From positions 34,853,322 through 34,917,321 of the forward strand of contig CM046300.1 in NCBI GenBank assembly GCA_025267735.1: DNA of 64,000 nucleotides, written 5' to 3'. Both the position numbers and the translations under genes were made by a program. The notes beneath the pieces are model-generated. The model saw only the letters and a program-made list of their open reading frames with translations, searched no databases and was not told the origin of the DNA. Numbering within the stretch: the stretch's first letter is position 1; each line of letters begins with the position of its first letter. This stretch comes from Mactra quadrangularis. Taxonomy: Eukaryota > Mollusca > Bivalvia > Venerida > Mactridae. Shown in pieces: positions 30,591-42,092 of the stretch.

Positions 30591-31709
30591 GTAAATACTC
30601 CTTAAACGTGTTTCAATTTTACCATGTAAATGCCATTGAAATATTACCATTATAGTTTGGTATTTTTGTACAATCAGCTACGTTACATCCTCATAACAAA
30701 ACATAATTTTATATCAATATTATTCCTATAAACAAATGAGAGTTATTCCTTGGTGTAACACATTCTTTTTGATCAATCTATAATACACAAAAGGTACCAA
30801 ACTTTCTGTTAAAGTACGAGTATACAAAACAGCACACATAGCTAACTCAACTTTACATCGATTATATCCATTAAAACAAAAGTTGAAAACTATTTTCTAC
30901 TAAAATTTCCTTGCTGTATCAAAATCACTCCTTGGTGTTACAAATTTTATTGTTACATCACTGAATGTTACATAAAGGATGTATTCATACATTTCATCAT
31001 TTTATTAGACTCAGCATGTCAGTTATCTTCCCTCTTATTTAAAATGGTCTTACCTATGATAAATGTAGTTTTATTCATCGCTCAGATTAGTAGATGTCTG
31101 TATTTTAAACAGGTTTCTGATTGTTACATAAAGGATCAGTTAGAAATGTACGCAACCACCTCTTGCCCTTGAGGATATAATTTTTGGTATTTGGCATCAA
31201 GAACGCGTGTTCTGGTTGCAGCCATATTGTTGTAAAGGAATACTTTTCAAAAAGGATACCAATGACGAATCTTTTGTAAATGGAGGAATAGTTGTATTTA
31301 CTATTTATCAAGTTCTGTTACAGCATGGAAGTAGTTTTTGGGGACAACAAACGGAATAGAAAAAATACATTAATTAGTTATTGTACTATGTGTATAAGTG
31401 TGTTTTTCTGTGCAAATATGGATGAACTAAATGAAGAAAATAACTTCATTACTTTGGCATAAGGTTTCAACAAGTATTTTTGACCAAAATCACCAAATAT
31501 TTACTTGGGAGACATTGAAAATAGTCACTATTGCTTGATTTAAATGATTTTTAAAGCATTTTCTTCATGTCCTCATATGTATTTTATGCGTAAATTATAT
31601 CCGGATAGGTACATTCCACTACTTAAAAGTTGTTTTATATTCCATACATCACAAAAACAAGTTGATTTGGCCTGGGACCTACTTTTGTTGCAAAAATATA
31701 TTTTGACTC

Positions 31710-32459
31710 ATACACTGATGGCTCAGCAACTGATGCCATTCAGGATGGTGGGGCTGGTATTGCCATATTCTACCCTAATGGTACCAAAGAAACAGCAAGT
31801 ATTCCCACAGGAAAACACTGCAGCAACTACAGAGCAGAGTCTGAAGCATTGATAACAGGTATATCTCTTGTCAAGGACTCAAGACAGAAGAGCTCCATGG
31901 TTGTTTTTCTCACTGATGCTTTGTCAGTGCTTCAAGCCCTTACAAACAAGAAATTGCCACACTTAGCAAAAGCTCTGCAGACCATCAATAGCAAATACAA
32001 AGTCGTTCTCCAATGGATACCTGCCCATTGCGGAATCCCTGGAAATGAACAGGCAGACAAGCTTGCTAAAGAAGGTTAAAAAAAGAGCAACCAGTTGCAA
32101 ATGTGACATACCAGGAAAAGACCACCATTATCAAGACACTGATGAGGCCAACCCAAGAAAAGGATGATTATCACCTTCTCAGCAGGCCAGAACAAGTAGT
32201 TATGGTGAGACTTCGGACTGGACACAACCGGCTAAATGCACATATGCATAAAAAGCTGAAGCTGGCACCGACAGCTACATGCCCATGCGGTGAGGATGAC
32301 CAAACCACAGAGCACATCCTTCAAACCTGTGTAAGACACCACCAGGAGAGAACAGCAAAATGGCCGACTGAGACAACTTTACAGGAGAAACTGTATGGTT
32401 CTGTAGTTGAACTCAGACGGACCATACAATTCATCCTCAATACTGGTCTGACTGTGTAG
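31710..32459 (+). pseudogene. RNase H domain and C-terminal zinc knuckle of the non-LTR element (frameshifted)
   Basis: The RNase H catalytic set is visible: Asp in YTDGSATDA, Glu in YRAESEAL, Asp in FLTDALSVL, and Asp in GNEQADKLAKEG, with WIPAHCGIPGN before it. A TAA follows AKEG near 32077; the next segment (PVANVTYQEKTTIIKTLMR) is in another frame. It carries the CPCGEDDQTTEHILQTC zinc-knuckle-like motif and ends at TGA... GTGTAG near 32459. RNase H removes RNA from the RNA-DNA hybrid during retrotransposition. Confidence 0.9.
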
Positions 32460-32491
32460 TGGTGAACGAGAAGAAGAAGAAGTAGAAAAAA

Positions 32492-33132
32492 ATATCCCGT
32501 ATGTCACGATCTAAATTTTAGTGCATTTTTGTGACTTTAATTGTATATTTCTTGCAATCTATATGCCAGTTTGTCTTAAGATATAAATAATTATTTTATG
32601 CCCCAATTACAGACACGGAATGGTATCATACCAAAGTTTGAAAATATAGAAAAATCTTTACCAAATATGTGAACCAGTACCTTTAATATTTATTTTATAT
32701 ACTGATTACTGGTAAACTAATAAACGTCGAATTTGGAATTTGCTCTAATTAATGACTTTTTCACAGGTAAAATTTTTGAATGATTTTATTCTTAAAATTG
32801 ATTTCGTCCCAGGAATTTCGGGGACACTGACATATTTACTATCAAATACACTTTTAATATAAAGAATACCACTAAAAACAAATTCGTTTTTGTGTGATAT
32901 GATTTAGATGTAGTAATACAGTGAAATTGATATACATTGTACAAGCATGAACCCTAGAGCTCTATGATTAGAAACAGTGCATGTATGTTTAGCACAGACG
33001 GTTGGTCATTTATGTTATACGCATCACATCTCCAACGCCAGTTGTATACCTTTGTTACGCCCTGGAAACTATTTCTTTTCATCGTGTTACAGTGACTATA
33101 GCCGTCCTTCTTTTTAAATAGGAAAAAAACGT
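32492..33132. other. No gene seen
   Basis: AT-rich sequence between the retrotransposon's target duplication and dispersed repeat D. No ORF, RNA gene or inverted ends recognised. Confidence 0.4.
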
Positions 33133-33910
33133 TGGTTTGTTTTCCAGGGTGCTTTTAAAAAAAGTATAAAACTGGCATTGGAGATGGGAAGCGCAGCAAA
33201 TCATTCTATAAATAGACGGTGAAGATATCACCTCTATACTAAGACGCGCAACCGTCTCAAAATTCGGCGTTTGGTACGCAACAGAATAAAGTGCGGTGGA
33301 TGAAGACAAAATCGTTGCATTTTTTCGTTTTTTGACAGACTCGTGGTTGAAATGTAAAATAAATGATCACTCATAGCTACAGGATCATAAATCTATCAAT
33401 ACAAAGTACTTTTAAACCTCTGTAGGTATAGGTGCATAGTTAAACCGTGTAACCTAGTTTCGAATTCAAATTACTGTGTAAAGAATGACAGATGTAAACA
33501 CGTTATGACGAAGGTTTAACAACCGGTATAAAAGTTTAATTTAATGAGGTTAGTTGGTTGGATAGTCAAATTTTATTGAGTAGACACAAAATTCATTCTA
33601 TTTTTGTTCAGTATACTTGAAGGGGGGAAATTGATAGAATGTAAACATTGCCACGTGTTTTCAGGTAAATAAACAGTTTTACCCGTGATGCGCGGCGTCT
33701 CCGTACAGAGGTCAGTCAGACCGTTTGTGTACAGAATGGCAGCAAATAGTATTCACTTTTCTGCTTAGCCTCGAGAGGGTATCATGTATATTTGACTAGA
33801 ATTAAAATACATACAGGTAAGGTGGCTTTTCCCTTTAATTTCTTGAAACCGTAGCATTTGTGATGTCATTCTCCGTGATGTGGTATTGCCACCGTGTGGT
33901 GTGGTTCCAG
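33133..33910. repeat. Dispersed repeat D, copy 2, interrupted
   Basis: Outer parts (33133-33201 and 33748-33910) match 10030-10260 in order; the MULE-like element at 33202-33738 sits between them. This dates repeat D as older than the MULE-like insertion. Confidence 0.7.
33202..33738. mobile_element. Mutator-like (MULE-type) non-autonomous element, copy 2
   Basis: Same ends and same orientation as copy 1 (CATTCTATAAATAGACGG ... GTGTACAGAATG), with a perfect 9-bp target duplication GCAGCAAAT at 33193-33201 and 33739-33747. The two copies are alike along most of their length, with a diverged stretch after the first 60 bp. Confidence 0.88.
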
Positions 33911-34439
33911 TTATTATAGGTTATAGCAATTTACAATACACAAGTATATTTGTTTCTATACTAAAACTATAAAATATTTTTTGGGTCTCATGCATAAAGT
34001 TTCTTCCAAAAGATTTAATTATGTGTCACCCTTTTTGTAACCTTTTCAATAAAAACATTCAACCAAAGATCCAATGTATGCATTCAATGGTCATTCAATA
34101 TGATTGCCTATACATCGAATATCTGTATCCGTAATTCAATATTTACATATTGGTTCTGTATGGCGATGGTTAAAACCAAACTTTATGCGAACCCACAGTC
34201 AAAGATCAAGGTATATATAAAAAACAAACACATAGTTGCAAACGAATTCAGACATACCCATTTATTTGTTGCTTTTGAAATGGCATTGAAACATGCAGTA
34301 TGATAAAATATATGAATATAAATATAATGATATATACAATTCATAGATACATATATATGTACAAATATCTTAAATTACACGTCAGACAATAGAGGACCAT
34401 TTACCGGATACAATTCCGTAAATTCAACTTAGTTTGAAC

Positions 34440-34690
34440 TAAGGTTTGCAAGGTTCAGGAAAGGCATCGTAGTACATAATATACAACTATATACCAGTAC
34501 ATACATAACAGCAGCAATCTGTTAGTGTGCATAAAATGAAATGAAAGAAAGCAGCCTTGCTGTTGACGTTGAATATCTTGAACATTGCTAACACTTGCTG
34601 CACGTGTTGCCATGTAAAAAGCTATGGAACCCACGACCTTTGGCTCGTAAGCGCACACTCTACCATGCCGCCATAAAGCTAGCTTGAAGG
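34440..34690 (-). mobile_element. tRNA-derived SINE, family C
   Basis: On the minus strand it opens with TATGGCGGCATGGTAGAGTG (box A-like), then GCGCTTACGAGCC and GGTCGTGGGTTCCATAG (box B-like). An unrelated body follows, ending in TATTATGTACTACGATGCC. Head and body differ from families A and B. Only one copy is seen here. Confidence 0.6.
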
Positions 34691-34820
34691 AAAGGGATAT
34701 CAAAGTACTGTATTATCGTCGGTTATCCCACGATGCTGAATTATGTATGTAACGTATGGAATGTAACGGAAGAATGTACCGTGGTTACCGACGATGACTT
34801 AGCCGATTTAGCTAAACTAG

Positions 34821-36466
34821 TTAATACAAAACTTCGTCACAATGTGTGACTGTGTTGTTATTTGGTTTTGTCGCATTTGTTGAGGGCGGAGTCAGTTTAG
34901 TTGGGTTTGGTTTCACGTTTCTGACTATGTACTTTTTATCGATGTCTGGATTTGGCGGGAAATCAATCATGATTACTTTATCGTCTGCTTCAGGCTTCTC
35001 TTGCACATTAGTATTAACATTACCATTGACTGCAATGTTTAAAGGTTTTGTTACTGCTTTCGAAAAATTCATTGCGTCTACTTTAACTGGAGATGAAGTC
35101 AGAGTGTTTGTGTTTGGCACTGAAGAGAATTTATTTATTTCATGTTTGTTGTCGTTTGAATTTAATGGTTGAGTTCCATCTGTATCATCTTGGGTAAGAT
35201 TTTCTCGACTGTTGCACACAGATGCAATAATGACTGGAAGATCATGGTCAACATTTGCTGCATTTTCCAACAAACCAAATTTCTCAATCTGTCTGTCTTG
35301 AAACAATTTCATGAAATAATCATCGATTTGTGTTCCTTCTAATGCATTTGATGCTTGCACCTCTTGGACTACCTTTGGTACATAGCCATACATGCTTTCA
35401 GCCATGGGTTGGTCCTTTTTAGATTTTTGTTTCGCGTTTCCAATTTTCATTCTTTCATAATTTGAACCTTTTGATGGAGCAATAATGGTATCAGGTGAAG
35501 TCTTGAATGAAACATTACGTGACACATCTCTTGATGGATTTGGACGGAATGTGACTTCACTAGAGAAACTAACATCTCCATCATTCTTCCCGTATATTTT
35601 ATGATACCCGCCTTGTGACCTTTGTCTGTTATGGCCAATATCGCTACTACTGTCCTTATAATGTTTTACATTTAATTTGCTGTAGTCCTCGAATTTAGGA
35701 ATTCCGCTGTGCCGCACTTGATGCACGTGGGAATTTATCCTTCTTACACCGACATCTGACGACGATTCTTTGAAAATCATTGGTCTGTTGTTATTATTTA
35801 TATTGACTACATGACGAACATGATTCGGTTTTGATGGAGATGTTTTTGGAGCTGTGACAATGTTGTTTCTTATCACGTGACCATTCTGTTTCAAATTCGT
35901 GTGGTTTAAATTTAGTTGATAATTATTTTTATATACTTGGCGATTGGCTGCCACTTGTTGTTGATGCTTTGATACTACAGCGTTGTCTATGTGATCACTG
36001 GCGTCCTTTACATGATTTTGTTCCTGCAACAAATTGTTGCGGATTTCAGTTCTTTTTGAGTTTATTTGAACGGAGCTTATACCAAGCCTCGTTCTGGATC
36101 GTTCATTTGGAACAAAGCGGTCATCCATCCATGGAAACGTTGTCTTGGGACCATCGGACTCCTGTATCTGTGCAGTATCGAACACTTCGTGTAATGCTGG
36201 ACGCTTCTTTGGCGCAAAGTGATCAAGTATTCTTTCCTCGAAATTATCATCATAATTATCATCAAGGTCACGTATTGGGGTAGCGGTTATCGTTCGCATT
36301 TCTTGTGCGTCATCTTCTGCTTCTAGAAGTTTTCGTCTGGTCCACGTGTTCTTGTTCGATCTGTATCGTTTGTAATTTGAGTTGCCACGTGTTCGAGAGT
36401 CGTCTGCTATGTCACAACAGTCACAGCACATGTACTTCCACATTGATGACATCATCTGCTCATTTA
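34821..36466 (-). CDS. Unrecognised disordered protein with N-terminal cysteine cluster (last exon)
   Basis: Single long open exon on the minus strand, ending in TAA at 34821-34823. A good acceptor (TTTTCTATTTTTAG) precedes 36466. The frame could be entered from an upstream exon in phase 2, or begin at ATG 36455 (MMSSMWKYMCCDCCDIADD, 544 residues) with the upstream exon non-coding. I recognise no domain. It is rich in Asn, Ser, Lys and Asp and looks largely disordered. A short cluster, CCDCC, lies at residues 10-14. If a membrane segment is encoded in an upstream exon, this would be a juxtamembrane palmitoylation-type site and the rest a cytoplasmic tail; that is inference. Short conserved-looking segments are EERILDHFAPKKRPALHEVF, FPWMDDRFVPNERSRTRLGI and YGYVPKVVQEVQ. 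Length and coherent composition argue for a real gene. Confidence 0.75.
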
Positions 36467-36503
36467 CTAAAAATAGAAAATAATAATACCAGATTACATG
36501 CAT

Positions 36504-38690
36504 ATTGATGAAAAAATTGTGACCGAAAAGTAGTCAAACTCAATGTTCGGTCTAGTTTTACTCCTAGAGCGTTCCATAAATGTGGTCAATTAAAATGTAT
36601 AAAGGATGAATACATGATCAACCAGGACGAATATAAAGTTCCTTTTCTGGGGCTTCAGCTTTTGTTGTTTTGGAAGAGTGACAGATCACTAACCATGAAA
36701 TGTTTCCTGTTTTAAATGTTTTAGTAAGTTTGTTTTCTAATATAACTGGAACCCTGATGCATGTTAGAATCACAATGAATCATTTTTGAAAAATGTGCGT
36801 AACCATAATTATTATCTATAGAAACCATATGAGAATAATTCAACAATTGAATGCTAATTCAAATGGCAATATATAGTTGCATACAGACAGCATGTGCTAT
36901 ACACTTGTGGTTAAGACTATGTCACAACAAATGCAAAACATGAACTATAGCTATGGTGTCATCGGCGCATTTTAGGTTATTCATTGAGTCTTTTCTTTAT
37001 TGTTTATTATACCATATCGTAAGCTGAAATAATTTGTAGGAAATAAATTTAAGGAAACCATTGACCTTTAGATGCTTCATGAATACCGTCTTTATGGTGT
37101 GATTGACAAGTGCGTAGTCAGCTTTTTTTAACTTGTAGGCCAATAAACGGGGTTCCAAGGGGAAGTTGCCCTTTGGTAAGGGGGTCAGGCCGCGAAGCCC
37201 CCTTAAGCCGGAAACAAATGGAGCAAACATGGAGAATAAAAGAACAAAATGTACGTTCCAAAGTAGATCTATTTTTAATGATAATTATCAAAAACAATAA
37301 TTCTAAACTATCCAACGCAAACTTTACTGATCACGGTAAACTGTGCCTAAGCCATGGGTGCAACACAGAGAAATGGAACATAGGCTTACTTTGGCATCCG
37401 CGCAAAAAATATATATAATGTTCCGTAAGAGACAAATAAAACATTTTATTCGACCATGCATACGGCTTAAACCAACTACCACCAGATCCTCCTGATTTAA
37501 TGTATTTTTGGGACTTTTGAAAATGCCATTTTCTTGACGGTCTACAGGGCCTAATAGTAATAGTAGCTACGCCTTTGTTTTAGAACCATTACATAACCTG
37601 CGCGCGCACGAATATTGTCCAACATTACCATAAATGATCACCAAAAATAAATTCAAATATTTAGAATAATTCCCATTTGAACAATTGTTACATGTTTCTA
37701 TTATCTACATTCGTCTTGAGATACATTAGTATCAATAAAATTATTTCAATATCCAAATCTGTTTAATTTACACAAAGTTTCAAATCATTAAGTCGTATTT
37801 ACCTTATAGGAGTTTAAATCCCCACTTTATTACAATAACTTGGTTCATAAATCGCTAGAAAACTTCCAAATTTGACATTTTTATCCAAAGTTGTAATTTC
37901 AGTATTTTCAATATTCTGTTTTAAATAATTTAGCTTTTTTATACGATTTAAAAAAAACAAAAAACTGATTGTTTACTTCATTTATATGCAACTTTGTATA
38001 GAAGTATACAAAATGGTAGGGTATATTATGTTGGTATACATATTTATGTATATTTATATTTAGGGTATTGTATAAAAGAATGGTTTTGACTTACATTATT
38101 GTATAAAAACGCCTATACATGCTATGTGAACCGTACGGTTTTGAGCGAGAAATTGAGTAAATGGTAATTGCTTTGTTTAATTCTCAAATCAATACATTCA
38201 ATAAATTACGGTTTGACACATGGGTCAAATTAACATAGAAATTTGATACTCTAGTTTTAAAAAATGTCAAATGAATCGTTGAATAGTAAAACTGAAAGCG
38301 TGAAACGTGGCCTGGTTTTATTTATCATATATACATTCATATATATTTTGTTTAACTTAATTAATGCTTAATTAAGCCAAAACCCTTTCATTATGAACAC
38401 GTTTTAAGACAATGAATAGGTTCCTACGTTTAACAAGTAATTTGTTCTAGCATTTATACCTTTACATGTTTTGGTTGGACGAACTTAGGCAAAAGAAAAA
38501 TACTTGTTAGATTCAAGTCGATATTGGGACATGTGGTGAATTTAAGTTTTTAGGTAAATTTGGGTTAAAGGACAGAATAGAATAGAATAAAGCCTGCTCC
38601 AGTAACATGTTCCGTCAACATTACAACCTTAAGCTATGAATTCTGTTCACCGAAATCCTATTCAAGCAGACGACCCAAACATTACCGATT
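36504..38690. other. No gene seen
   Basis: AT-rich, upstream of the gene at 34821-36466 and possibly containing its intron and first exon. A short GC-rich stretch at 37145-37215 stands out (GGGGTTCCAAGGGGAAG.., CGCGAAGCCCCCTTAAG). I could not identify a coding exon or transposon ends. Confidence 0.4.
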
Positions 38691-39072
38691 AACACCAAGG
38701 TGGGATGAAAAAAAAGTCGCAAGAGAATTTCTTGCCACATGTAATTACCATTGAGCCTCTATTAGTTCGAATCCTGGACCACTTGAACAAGAAGCGCTAG
38801 TCTTATCCCTTAGTGTCTCCTTCTGATTCAAGTTTGATTTTCTTTGCAAATGGCAAATTTATTATTGCTATTACAGTATTGGTGACTATGGTTGGAGACT
38901 GCTAGAAACAAAGTTTTTCATGATATGTGGTATTTTATAAATTCCATTGTATATTCATGTTCTTCATGTTCCTTCTAGTCACACCCGGGTCATTGCTGTA
39001 GAAGGTTATACGCAGGATTTTGAATCTAGTGTGCCTATGGGGTTGTTAGTTCGAGCCTCCCCGGACTTGTTA

Positions 39073-40703
39073 CCCAGCCAACATTCTATATCGGCCCGAC
39101 ATCAAACAAATATGGTTTTCTATGACGGCCCGACGTCGGATTTTATCTCGGCTGCAAATAGGAATGATGTCGACCCGACATCGGTAGTACAATATCGGGC
39201 CGATGTCTACACAATATCGGTCCGATATTTCTTGCCTACATCGGGCCGACATCAAAACAATAGCGGTGTGATGTCAGTCAACAGTAGAAATTATTCTATA
39301 TCGGTCCGACAGCAAACCTATATGGTTTTCTATGACGGCCCAACGTCGGATTTAACCTCGGCTGCAAATAGGAATGATGTCGACCCGACATCTGTAGTAC
39401 AATATCGGGCCGATGTCTAAACAATATCGGCCCGATATTTCTTGCCTACATAGGGCAAACATCAAAACAATAGCGGTGTACATGTACAATAATAAACCAT
39501 GGAGTGAAAATAAACAGCTAGTATGCAAAAAACAAACGGATTTGTTACAAAAAATATTATAAAAGCGAATATTTAGTATATTCTAACTATAAAGGGCAAA
39601 TGATAATCACGGCCTTGTTAATGCATGTCGCGAAATTATGTTACAAATATGTTCAACCATAATTTTACTTTAAAATAAGACAAACAGATAAATTTTGTAT
39701 TTTTCAATCGCTCAAATGGTTAAAATGAAGTAATTAACAGTGTTTACACATTTGTTAAATCATCTACTTTTAAAAGAAAATAAACTTCACCTTCATCACC
39801 TTCCTTTGACTTTTAGTTTTTTTGGCGCTTATTCAGTTGAAAGAAGGAATGCAGTGAATATTTGCCAGTTCTTCATTTAAAATAATATTATTATATAAGA
39901 GTGGTTTTTATGTACTTAAAAATATTGATTTCAATTACAAACAACATTTCATTTCAAAACACAGCTAAAATTATTTTAAAATTTATACCAAAATGTACAA
40001 TTATTTGCTGCATGGTAAACAAGAAAACGCAATATCGTACCGTTGTCAATCCGATATACAAAATAGTTGCGTTCATTACCATGTAGGCACGACGCAGACC
40101 CGATATACGTTTTTTGACGTTACATGAAATAGGGTTAGTGTGGTTCTAGAAATTGAAATCAGACACAGGACTATTTTTTAACATAATTAAGTGAACAATA
40201 CAATTGCAGTTAGCATTTTCCAAAATATTGAGTATGTCGGCACTGCAGCAGTCCGATGTCGGTCCCAAAATAGGCACATTTTGCCGGTATGACAGTACGT
40301 TAATATAATAAGTAGATAACAATGGTGTTTCATTAGAATTAATTTATTTCATAATATTTTAACGATTTAACAATATATGGAGGTGTAGCAGAAAACGCAC
40401 TATCGTACCGATGTCAATCCGATATACAAAATAGTTACATTAATTGATCATGTAGGCCCGACGCAGACCCGATATACTTTTTTGGTGTAACATGAAATGG
40501 GGTTTGTGTGCTTCTAGTAATTAAAATCATACACAGGACTATTTATTAACATAATTAAGTAAGCAATTCAATTGCATTTATAATTTTTCAAAATATTGAG
40601 TATGTCGGCACTGCAGCGGTCCGATGTCGGCCCCAAGTCGGCACATTTTGCCGACATGCCGACATTAATTGTATATCGGCCCGATATGGTCATGCTGGCT
40701 GGG
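39073..40703. mobile_element. TIR element with CCCAGC ends and ATCGGCCCGAT words, 1.63 kb
   Basis: The left end CCCAGCCAACAT is inverted at the right as ATGCTGGCTGGG, each flanked by TA. The left part is two direct repeats of about 210 bp (39084 and 39294). The right part has two of about 368 bp (near 40022 and 40390). Semi-palindromic words (TATCGGCCCGACATC, ATCGGGCCGATGTC) are scattered throughout, especially near the ends. No transposase. The open frame across 38947-39420 is a by-product of these repeats. Confidence 0.8.
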
Positions 40704-40786
40704 TATATACCATTCCACAAAATATTCGACAATAATGTCGATTTTTGTCTATTTCTAAGAAATATGGAGAAGTTGTCAGTCTTGCA

Positions 40787-40862
40787 TTCTCGTACCCCGA
40801 GGCTATCAAGATTCTCGATCTAGCTAGTATCGAGAATCTTAATAGCCTCTGGGGAACGAGAA
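40787..40862. repeat. 76-bp near-perfect palindrome
   Basis: TTCTCGTACCCCGAGGCTAT, then CAAGATTCTCGAT, is followed after CTAGCTAGT by its inverted copy with two or three differences. It would form a hairpin with arms of about 32 bp. It lies 84 bp to the right of the preceding TIR element. Confidence 0.8.
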
Positions 40863-40869
40863 AGTCAGT

Positions 40870-40990
40870 CTTGTGGAAGGGTATGTGAGTTCAGGTTATA
40901 GCCAAAAGTCCAGGACGCCAGGTAAGGTGAGATGGTAGTCGTAAAATGACCAAAATTTGTGTTGACACACATCAAAGCCAATAAAAAAGT
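40870..40990 (+). mobile_element. tRNA-derived SINE family B, 3' tail
   Basis: Contains GTGGAAGGGTATGTGAGTTC, GGTTATAGCCAAAAGTCCAGG and GTGTTGACACACATCAAAGCC before AATAAAAAAG. It lines up with the 3' part of the copy at 55120-55378 (GGTTATGGACAAGTGTCCAGG, GTGTTGACATGGCATTAAA). Confidence 0.65.
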
Positions 40991-41250
40991 TCCTTCTTGT
41001 CAAGGCTTCACTGTACTATAATCACAATATATTTAAGTCAACCTATCAATAGAGTTTAATTGCTTTAAATAAATACTACTGACGGCTTAATTTTTAAAAT
41101 ATGACTCATTACAAATATGCGAGAGTGGTCAAAGAAAGGTATTAAACATACATATCAATAATATAGACGTGTGAATTTGCTTGTGTACAAATATACCTAT
41201 ATGTAAATTATAAAACGTAATTGTGCCAGGTTTATTTAGAGGACATGTAT

Positions 41251-41963
41251 TGTACGATTATATTGAACTGTCCGATTGCATAAATTAAAACGTCACATAA
41301 CACGGTATATTTTATGCTCGGATAACGTCGGTAGTTCACGTAGAGCTCATAACACAGATGTATTATATTTGATTTGTAATGACTATCTCAGTGTGTGTGG
41401 CCGAGTGGTAAAACGGTCAGTGTGCAAACCTTTTTGTCGTGGGTTCGAATCCCGATAGAAACGTCTTTTTATATTTTTTTCTCGCTTTTATCATTGTCGA
41501 GTTGCGCAAAACACAATAAAGTTTCAAAATTTATTTTAAATAATAAATTATAAATTTCGTCGATTCCCCTTCAAGTGACGATGACAGTAACGGAACTGAC
41601 ACTGCCCTTGAAACTGAATTATTTTTTGAATAATTAGTTTTATAGTGTTTTATTTCTATTTTCAAAAGATACTGAATAAAATAAAACAATCTTTTCAGAA
41701 AATAAAAAAAAAACATGCTAACAATGCTAAGAAAAAATTGGCATCTATAGATTCAAACTAGCACCCGGCATTTCGAAAGTAGAAGTTCTGTAGCCTTTTA
41801 CTTTAACCGCACGACTATTCAGTCATGTGAGATATTGACACCAAATTAACTCACTCATTGTATTTTTACTGCAAAATTCTATAAATAGAGCGCGGAAATT
41901 AATATATGCAATGTGCGATAACCGTGTAATTATACAATCGGACAGTTCAATAAAATCGTACAA
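41251..41963. mobile_element. TIR element with embedded tRNA-like segment, 713 bp
   Basis: Inverted ends of about 35 bp (TTGTACGATTATATTGAACT, GTCCGATTG..) match at left and right with few differences, and TA flanks both. A tRNA-like segment sits 140 bp from the left end. Non-coding. Confidence 0.75.
41391..41470 (+). other. tRNA-like segment with intact A and B boxes (probably SINE-like or tRNA pseudogene)
   Basis: TGGCCGAGTGG fits the pol III box A and GGTTCGAATCC fits box B, at normal tRNA spacing. A T run (GTCTTTTTAT) follows, as for termination. The T arm is nearly complete, but the acceptor arms pair poorly, so it is not a convincing functional tRNA. It lies inside the TIR element 41251-41963. 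Confidence 0.5.
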
Positions 41964-42092
41964 TAACCATTTAAAAAGTCTTACGACAAAAGTCATCGCA
42001 AGTCATTATCATATAACATTGATTAAGATTAATTTTGTACAATCAATTCCAGGCTTAAAATCACACAGAATACTCGTACCATGTACATTGTA

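Larger units (their letters stand above)
27269..31709. mobile_element. 4.4-kb non-autonomous DNA transposon with perfect 27-bp TIR and ATAC target duplication
   Basis: The first 27 bases (GAGTCAAAATATATTTTTGC...) are perfectly inverted at the right end. ATAC flanks both sides (27265-27268, 31710-31713). Excision with one ATAC restores the retrotransposon's HVYTDGS codons, which proves the boundaries. No transposase gene is visible. The interior holds two roughly 190-bp direct repeats, a 2-kb degenerate 35-bp minisatellite and many GTTAC words. Groups that make 4-bp duplications (for example Sola, Chapaev, Academ) are candidates; I cannot choose between them. Confidence 0.92.
25137..32479 (+). 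mobile_element. 5'-truncated non-LTR retrotransposon (RT plus RNase H), split by two DNA transposons
   Basis: The element runs from inside the reverse transcriptase domain to a (GAA)n tail. AAGTAGAAAAAA occurs immediately before (25125-25136) and after (32480-32491), a 12-bp target-site duplication. Removing the insertions 26278-26835 and 27269-31709 with one copy of each target duplication leaves a contiguous RT, linker, RNase H and zinc-knuckle order, about 2.3 kb. RT with a downstream RNase H points to the I/Nimb-like group; this rests on domain order, not a tree. The endonuclease and ORF1 are missing through 5' truncation. Several frameshifts and stops make it inactive. Confidence 0.9.

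Noticed and set aside
26278..33738. Direct repeats 6.4 kb apart considered as LTRs of one LTR retrotransposon
   Set aside because: Each copy has its own target duplication (AGCACTACRC and GCAGCAAAT) and inverted tips, and the left copy interrupts an RT frame; they are two independent DNA-element insertions.
38696..39065. Two box B-like segments (GTTCGAATCC near 38766; AGTTCGAGCC near 39049)
   Set aside because: No matching box A at proper spacing and no shared body; too weak to call SINEs.
38947..39420. 157-codon + strand open frame
   Set aside because: It lies across the repeated words of the CCCAGC-ended TIR element, with the two direct repeats giving a duplicated peptide; no domain.
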